From Hesseltinella vesiculosa (Eukaryota; Mucoromycota; Mucoromycetes; Mucorales; Cunninghamellaceae): a stretch of DNA of 36,011 nucleotides. Positions within the stretch are counted from its first letter, which is position 1. Every line of letters begins with the position of its first letter. The stretch lies in NCBI GenBank assembly GCA_002104935.1, contig MCGT01000067.1:1-36011 (forward strand). Reading direction: 5' to 3'. The notes below the pieces were generated by a model. The model ran no database searches, was not told where the DNA came from, and worked only from the letters and a program-made list of their open reading frames with translations. Of this stretch, positions 31,723 to 36,011 are shown piece after piece. A program made the position numbers and the translations under genes.

Positions 31723-32409
31723 TTATTTGTAAATCACGATGGGGGCATCCTCCAGCTGCTGCAGGACTGATGAGATACGTTCGTCGGTACAGACTGGGTC
31801 AGGACTGGGGTCTACTCGCAGAATCTTTCGAAAGCCTTCGTTGACATCGGCTGAGGGAGGCGAGTAATTTTTCACAAAGCGGCGCAAAATCTCCTGACCT
31901 TCGCTCCCTTGCACCCCGGTTGGGTGATCTTTCCGTGTCATGATACGCTGGGCACATTCCTGTGTTCCAAATAAAAGAAAGGGATGAGTTATGGATGTAA
32001 TTATGCTGCGACAGGAAGTCCAGTGCTTACACGGGCACCAGCAGTGAAGACAATACAATCCACAGGAACACCATAGTCGCCAGCGATCTGTACCCATGTC
32101 TTGCGTTGATCCACGTCAAAATTGCACCGATCCACCACCACATTGAAGTCCAGATCGAGGAATTTTTTGGTGTACATTGCGCACGCTTTTCTAGATTTCA
32201 TCTCATCTTGATTCACTCGCTTCCATTCCTAAAAAAAAAAAAAAGAGAGAGAGATAGCCATCCCGCAGAAGAAAAATAAAATGAAATGCAAACAGGTGAG
32301 ACCGTGTAAACAACAAATGAAATCTTACTGGATGAGCGATTAGCTTGGTGGAAAATGTGCTTTTGCCCGAGCCAGGCAAACCAACGAGGACAAGGATGCG
32401 TGGCATCAT
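31723..32409 (-). CDS. P-loop kinase, polynucleotide-kinase-like (AAA_33 type)
   Basis: Three minus-strand exons (32409-32329, 32228-32031, 31959-31723) give 171 aa. The Walker A motif is VGLPGSGKST (residues 9-18). Then come WKRVNQDEMKSRKA and the Walker-B-like/DRCNF motif VVVDRCNFDVDQRKTW. Third is an arginine-rich lid segment ECAQRIMTRKDHPTG, and last FVKNYSPPSADVNEGF. This set matches the 5'-kinase domain of PNKP-type polynucleotide kinases and the N-terminal kinase of plant aprataxin-like proteins. No phosphatase or HIT domain is attached, so it is a stand-alone kinase domain. The substrate (DNA or RNA 5' ends) is inferred from the family. A second ATG (32406) follows at once. Confidence 0.85.
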
Positions 32410-32826
32410 GAAGATTATAATAGTCGAGGTTTGCTCAAACAACAAAAAAAAGGGGGGGAAGAAGAATAAAAAAAAAACGCCGCACTCATCCCTGCTGTCA
32501 TCTTCGTGTGTAACACTTCACTTTTTTATTCATTGCTCTTGACTCAAGTAGCGCTGGTCATCTCACTCTTGATGCATTATTATGTAGCATACGTTGTTGC
32601 TTGTGCGATGTGCTACCATGCCCGGGGCGAGCTGCTAGGATACATTTTCGCTAGGTGGCCATTTCTGGGCCAACAGCGACGGGGTTTGAAACTGGGGCTG
32701 ATCAAGAAGCTGAGATAGAAAAAAGCTGCACGACGCCAATAAAAAGTTGTGGAAGCCAATCTGGAATATCAGGAGCCCCAACAAAAGTTGTTCCGAGGTG
32801 TTACAACCTCGAAACGGAGCCAGGAC
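32410..32826. other. Intergenic region, P-loop kinase gene to tRNA-Gly
   Basis: No supported gene. A plus-strand frame to 32718 has no ATG until 32574 and looks incidental. The left part is the promoter of the minus-strand P-loop kinase gene. Confidence 0.5.
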
Positions 32827-32897
32827 TGCTAGGTCCGGGAATCGAACCCGGGTGGCACGCTTGGGAAGCGTGAATCTTGCCACTAGATCAACCAAGC
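32827..32897 (-). tRNA. tRNA-Gly (anticodon CCC)
   Basis: Read on the minus strand: acceptor arm GCTTGGT/ACCTAGC with one T:T mismatch, and D stem ATCT/AGAT around TAGTGG. The anticodon stem is CACGC/GCGTG with loop TTCCCAA, giving anticodon CCC (codon GGG). The T arm is CCGGG-TTCGATT-CCCGG. The B box GGTTCGATTCC is exact. Length is 71 nt including the discriminator A. No intron. The acceptor mismatch is slightly odd but the fold is otherwise complete. Confidence 0.92.
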
Positions 32898-32927
32898 ATA
32901 CGGTTTGATAGACCGTAGAAAGGGCCT

Positions 32928-33201
32928 TGTTGTGAAATCGGCAGTTCGGCGCCCGATTCGGCCCGAATTGCCGAATAATTGTGATTGGCCATTTTCCTTT
33001 TCCCTTTTTTGTTTTTTTCTCTCTCCGCTTCCAATTCTTATTTTATTTTTTGACATCTGAACCCTGATTAAACACATCTCTTTTTGACGTTTTGAAGCGG
33101 AAGTGAAAGGTCAACAGAAAGAAGGAGAAAACCCGTACTTTTGTTCTATTCCTGCAGTCCGAAACCCTTTTCCCTATACACCCACACGTGCCGTCATATC
33201 A
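32928..33201 (+). repeat. Candidate 5' LTR of the Ty3/Gypsy element
   Basis: A TG...CA-bounded stretch (TGTTGTGAAATCGG ... CGTCATATCA) is followed by TTTTGGTGGAGGAGAGG, which could be the primer-binding site region before gag. The second LTR is outside the window, so the boundaries cannot be confirmed. It starts about 31 bp upstream of the 5' end of tRNA-Gly. Confidence 0.25.
32939..32973. repeat. Inverted repeat / hairpin
   Basis: CGGCAGTTCGG pairs with CCGAATTGCCG (11 bp, one G-T), separated by 13 bp. It is G+C-rich against an A/T-rich background. It lies between the tRNA gene and the Gypsy element, within the candidate LTR. Confidence 0.6.
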
Positions 33202-33395
33202 TTTTGGTGGAGGAGAGGAGCATACACAATTTTATTATTACAACTACCTACTGCAACAGTGACCGCACGACATCTTTTTTTCTTCTTTACACTTTTACTT
33301 CTTCGCTTCCCTTCCGAACCCCGACTTGAACCGTATACTTTTCCAGACATCTACCTCGTTTTTTTTTCTTTTTGACACTTTACATCGTACCAATC

Positions 33396-34397
33396 ATGAC
33401 CAACTCAATCGAATTGTACAACTTAATTGACAAGCCCGACAGCTTCAAAGGCGACCCTCAATTGGAAAACCCAATGTTGTGGTTACGAAATATGGAAACC
33501 TGGATGGATGCCTTAGACCTAACTGAGGAACAGAGGCTCAAGGTAGCACCTACGTTTTTGAAAGGCGCTGCTGCGACCCAATATGACAAGAAAATGGAAA
33601 AGCCGGAAACGTGGGCCGCCTTCACTGCAAGATTCAAGGAAACGTTTGTGCCAAGCGACCTGGAAGAAAGTTGGCGTAGGAAGTTGGATTCCATGAAACA
33701 AGACACGTTGTCGGTCTCTGCCTTGAAATTAGCTCTCGAAGAACTTTTCTTTCGTCTCGATATCACAAATGATAGCGAAAAGAAACGTCATTTGATTAAG
33801 TCACTAAATTGGGAACTAGCCAAGTGGGTGGAACGCAGCCGCCCTACCACCTACGACGAAGCCATTAGTTATGCCCGTCAGGAAGAAATCATCATGAGCA
33901 AATATGGCCGCACCAACCATCATGGAAGTTTGCAAAATCAAGATTATCGAGAGCAACAAGATCCTTCCCCATACTCAACTCCTATGGATCAAGAGAAACA
34001 GTGGTATCTACCAAGCCGAGATAATGAAAGCATCACTGACACGATGGACAATTTAGCCGACGCGCTCGGCAAGCTCAAGGTCCACTTCACTCCCCGTCCC
34101 ACCCAAGCACCAGCGCGACGTTATCAAGTACCTCAAGATTATGGCCAACGCTATGAATCTGGTCCTTCTCGCAACACCCCACGTGGTCCATTCCAACCTT
34201 CCCGCCAACAAGGAAACGGCTGGACCTGTCACAACTGCGGCGATCCCAACCATTTTGTGCGCAACTGCCCATTCCCCGTCAAAACCGTGGTGATCCTTAC
34301 CAACAACATCAAGGTCCGGGAAAAGACCAGGGACAATAGACCAAGGGATACCTATTGTCCTACAACCCCCAACTATCCCGATAAGAACGACGGATGA
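33396..34397 (+). CDS. Gypsy Gag with CCHC zinc knuckle
   Basis: This frame encodes 333 aa from ATG 33396. The Ty3-type capsid (retrotrans_gag) region spans about residues 15-190, with LWLRNMETWMDAL, LKGAAATQYDK, WAAFTARFKETFVP and the conserved LDSMKQ...SVSALKLALEEL stretch. Near the C-terminus is the nucleocapsid zinc knuckle CHNCGDPNHFVRNC (CX2CX4HX4C), flanked by Arg/Pro/Gln-rich sequence. The frame is intact and ends 23 bp before the pol frame opens. Pol is in another frame, so frameshifting or bypass would be needed for a Gag-Pol product. Confidence 0.88.
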   Translation: MTNSIELYNLIDKPDSFKGDPQLENPMLWLRNMETWMDALDLTEEQRLKVAPTFLKGAAATQYDKKMEKPETWAAFTARFKETFVPSDLEESWRRKLDSMKQDTLSVSALKLALEELFFRLDITNDSEKKRHLIKSLNWELAKWVERSRPTTYDEAISYARQEEIIMSKYGRTNHHGSLQNQDYREQQDPSPYSTPMDQEKQWYLPSRDNESITDTMDNLADALGKLKVHFTPRPTQAPARRYQVPQDYGQRYESGPSRNTPRGPFQPSRQQGNGWTCHNCGDPNHFVRNCPFPVKTVVILTNNIKVREKTRDNRPRDTYCPTTPNYPDKNDG

Positions 34398-34420
34398 TCG
34401 TGACAAAAAAAAAATAATAG

Positions 34421-35599
34421 CGAAAAAAAAACGATGACGACGCTTACACTTCCCAAAATTTCCTTAGTGAGACGCAAATACGCGCAATACAAGGTGTGAA
34501 GGTGTACAATGCAAAACATAGGAAGCGACGAGGACACACTGACGCCACAGGCAAGTTGGTGATCAAGGACGTGCCGCCTACCCCTGATGGGAAACCGAAA
34601 CAAAGAGGTCCTCTCCGTCGTCTACAGGTGGATGTGCCCCCAGTTGACATTTGGAATGTGATGCAAAATACGACGGCTGGACCAGGTGGTGTATCCCTCG
34701 CGCAGATCCTCGCCAGAGACAAAAAACTGGCGAAAGACGTGGTGGATGGTATCCGTTACTGCCATGGTCGAAACGCCAAACGCCCTGTGATGCCCGCTGC
34801 GATAACTGACACAGGTGCTGCTCCTTCACCGTTCAAGGCCAACCCTACCCGCATTAACGTCGCTGTAGCCGTAGAAGACGTAGACGATGACTCTTTTGAC
34901 GATGATTCAGTTTTTGATGAAGACGGTGACGCTGAATACTCTGAAGTGGAAAGTGACGTGGAAGAATCGTGGAACAATTTCCCTAAAGACGATGACTATG
35001 AAGACGTATTGAGTATAGCAGACGGGAAGGAGATGAAAAAACTATTGCCGTTCTCTGTCCCTGTTACGATCCTTGGTAAACCACTACAAGCCGTGGTAGA
35101 CACTGGTGCAGCACTTTCCGTTATCAGTTCCGCGCTAGTGCATCGTCTTGGACTGGTGGTGGATGGCGACATGAACTTCACCGTGGAGAATTTGGACCAG
35201 TCGACAACAAAACCGGGTGGTCTCTGCCATGGGGTCCCCATCGAAGTGGCTGGTTACAAACGCCCTGATAACATGATTGTACAAGACCGCAACGATGACC
35301 TATTACTATTGGGTATGCCATGGTTACAACGCTATGAAGCTACGCCATTACCTGCCACCTTGGAACTCAAGTTGCCAGTATGTAAGGAACCTGAACAAAA
35401 CTTACTGATAAGAGGTTGCGTTTGTGAAAATGATCCTGCAGTGCTATCGCGCATATATCATATCGCTACTCCAAGCTCGACTCCGAAGTTGGTAGTATTA
35501 AGGACATACTGTATTGGGCAGTGGGGATGGAGTCGAAGTCGACAAAACAATCGGGATGGAAGTTGGCAGTGGGGATGGATCAACGAAAGAAAAAGTTGA
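34421..35599 (+). CDS. Gypsy Pol N-terminal part with aspartic protease
   Basis: The frame is open from 34421 to 35599. The first recognisable Pol sequence is a basic N-terminal linker, then an acidic stretch (DDDSFDDDSVFDEDGDAEY). A retropepsin domain follows, with the catalytic VVDTGAALSVIS (Asp codon 35099-35101) and downstream LLLLGMPWLQRY. The frame ends in low-complexity sequence containing a direct repeat of GGCAGTGGGGATGGA (35517-35531 and 35565-35579). The natural Pol would continue into RT, which here is in a different frame. Confidence 0.75.
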   Translation, partial: RKKNDDDAYTSQNFLSETQIRAIQGVKVYNAKHRKRRGHTDATGKLVIKDVPPTPDGKPKQRGPLRRLQVDVPPVDIWNVMQNTTAGPGGVSLAQILARDKKLAKDVVDGIRYCHGRNAKRPVMPAAITDTGAAPSPFKANPTRINVAVAVEDVDDDSFDDDSVFDEDGDAEYSEVESDVEESWNNFPKDDDYEDVLSIADGKEMKKLLPFSVPVTILGKPLQAVVDTGAALSVISSALVHRLGLVVDGDMNFTVENLDQSTTKPGGLCHGVPIEVAGYKRPDNMIVQDRNDDLLLLGMPWLQRYEATPLPATLELKLPVCKEPEQNLLIRGCVCENDPAVLSRIYHIATPSSTPKLVVLRTYCIGQWGWSRSRQNNRDGSWQWGWINERKS

Positions 35600-36011
35600 A
35601 AAAAAAAAAACAATTGGGACCGACGGATCTGAGGGCGCAAATTATCAAGTCCGACAACCAGGCTGTCCATGATCTAGTGACCCGATACCTAGCATGTTTC
35701 GTCGAACAAACTGTCCCGTTTAGTGATGATTCTGCCATACCATTATGGTTAACGAAGATAGGCCTATCGCAGGGAAGCCGTACAGATTGACCTGGGAACA
35801 AGACGACGTGCTCAAGAGCACGCTGAATGATTTGTTGGCAGAAAAATTAATCCAGCCTTCCCAAGGACTGTATGCAGCCCCTGTAATTTTTGTAGCGAAG
35901 AAGACAGGAGACCTCAGAATGTGCGTGGACTACAGGAAGCTGAACGCGGTGACGGTCAAGGACTCCTTTCCTTTACCCCACATCGACGACATTATCGATG
36001 CTCTAGGAGAT
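35600..36011 (+). pseudogene. Gypsy Pol reverse transcriptase start, out of frame and cut by window
   Basis: A linker with KSDNQAVHDLVTRYLACFVE reads in one frame (to 35790). The RT proper reads in another from about 35745: PIAGKPYRL, AAPVIFVAKKTGDLRMCVDYRKLNAVT and FPLPHIDDIIDAL. These are the conserved first motifs of Ty3/Gypsy RT. The frame change between protease, linker and RT, next to an A12-like run at 35599-35610, suggests indels in this copy. The RT active site is beyond the right edge. Confidence 0.8.

Larger units (their letters stand above)
33396..36011 (+). mobile_element. Ty3/Gypsy LTR retrotransposon, 5' part, cut by window edge
   Basis: Gag, protease and the first RT motifs appear in the Ty3/Gypsy order on the plus strand. 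The pol region changes frame twice before RT, so this copy is probably non-autonomous or decaying. Integrase and the 3' LTR would lie beyond the right edge. Confidence 0.88.

Noticed and set aside
32574..32718. Small membrane-like plus-strand ORF near tRNA-Gly
   Set aside because: Only the upstream GTG gives it length; from the first ATG it is under 50 codons and matches nothing I recognise.

Overview
The window is fungal nuclear DNA, most likely from a Mucoromycota (zygomycete-type) fungus. The evidence is short introns of about 50-130 bp with GTAAG donors followed by A-runs and T-rich acceptors, a fused NADH-type glutamate synthase, V-ATPase subunit e, Gid8, and DIRS and Ty3/Gypsy retroelements. 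The phylum is inferred; the fungal assignment is firm.

Layout. (1) 1-1615: minisatellite of about 26 copies of a roughly 60-bp unit. (2) 1628-2612: a TATA box and two small helix-turn-helix ORFs of unknown role. (3) 2613-4048: mostly non-coding. (4) 4049-15346: a cluster of three Fanzor (eukaryotic TnpB-like, RuvC) genes on the plus strand: a decayed divergent copy (4049-7166), a broken copy Fz2 (7893-11184) and an apparently intact seven-exon copy Fz3 (12017-15346, about 952 aa). Fz2 and Fz3 each have a short homologous ORF with a HAT/TPR-like motif on the opposite strand, starting 140-160 bp upstream. (5) 15720-19879: a complete DIRS-type tyrosine-recombinase retrotransposon with identical 97-bp inverted repeats, an internal complementary region, and gag, RT/RNase H and recombinase frames. 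(6) 21431-32409: core genes. These are glutamate synthase (9 exons, 2068 aa), V-ATPase subunit e (3 exons), and on the minus strand Gid8 (3 exons) and a P-loop polynucleotide-kinase-like protein (3 exons). (7) 32827-32897: tRNA-Gly(CCC), minus strand. (8) about 32928 to the right edge: a Ty3/Gypsy element (gag, protease, start of RT) that begins just upstream of the tRNA gene.

The most notable content is the repeated two-gene module: a Fanzor nuclease with an N-terminal pair of zinc-knuckle-like motifs, facing a small HAT-like ORF across a short shared promoter. Fz2 is broken while its partner is open; Fz3 is open while its partner is frameshifted. Fz3 shows the rearranged RuvC active site described for Fanzors. 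Exons were deduced by eye from splice signals, phase and comparison of the paralogs. Transcripts would be needed to confirm them.
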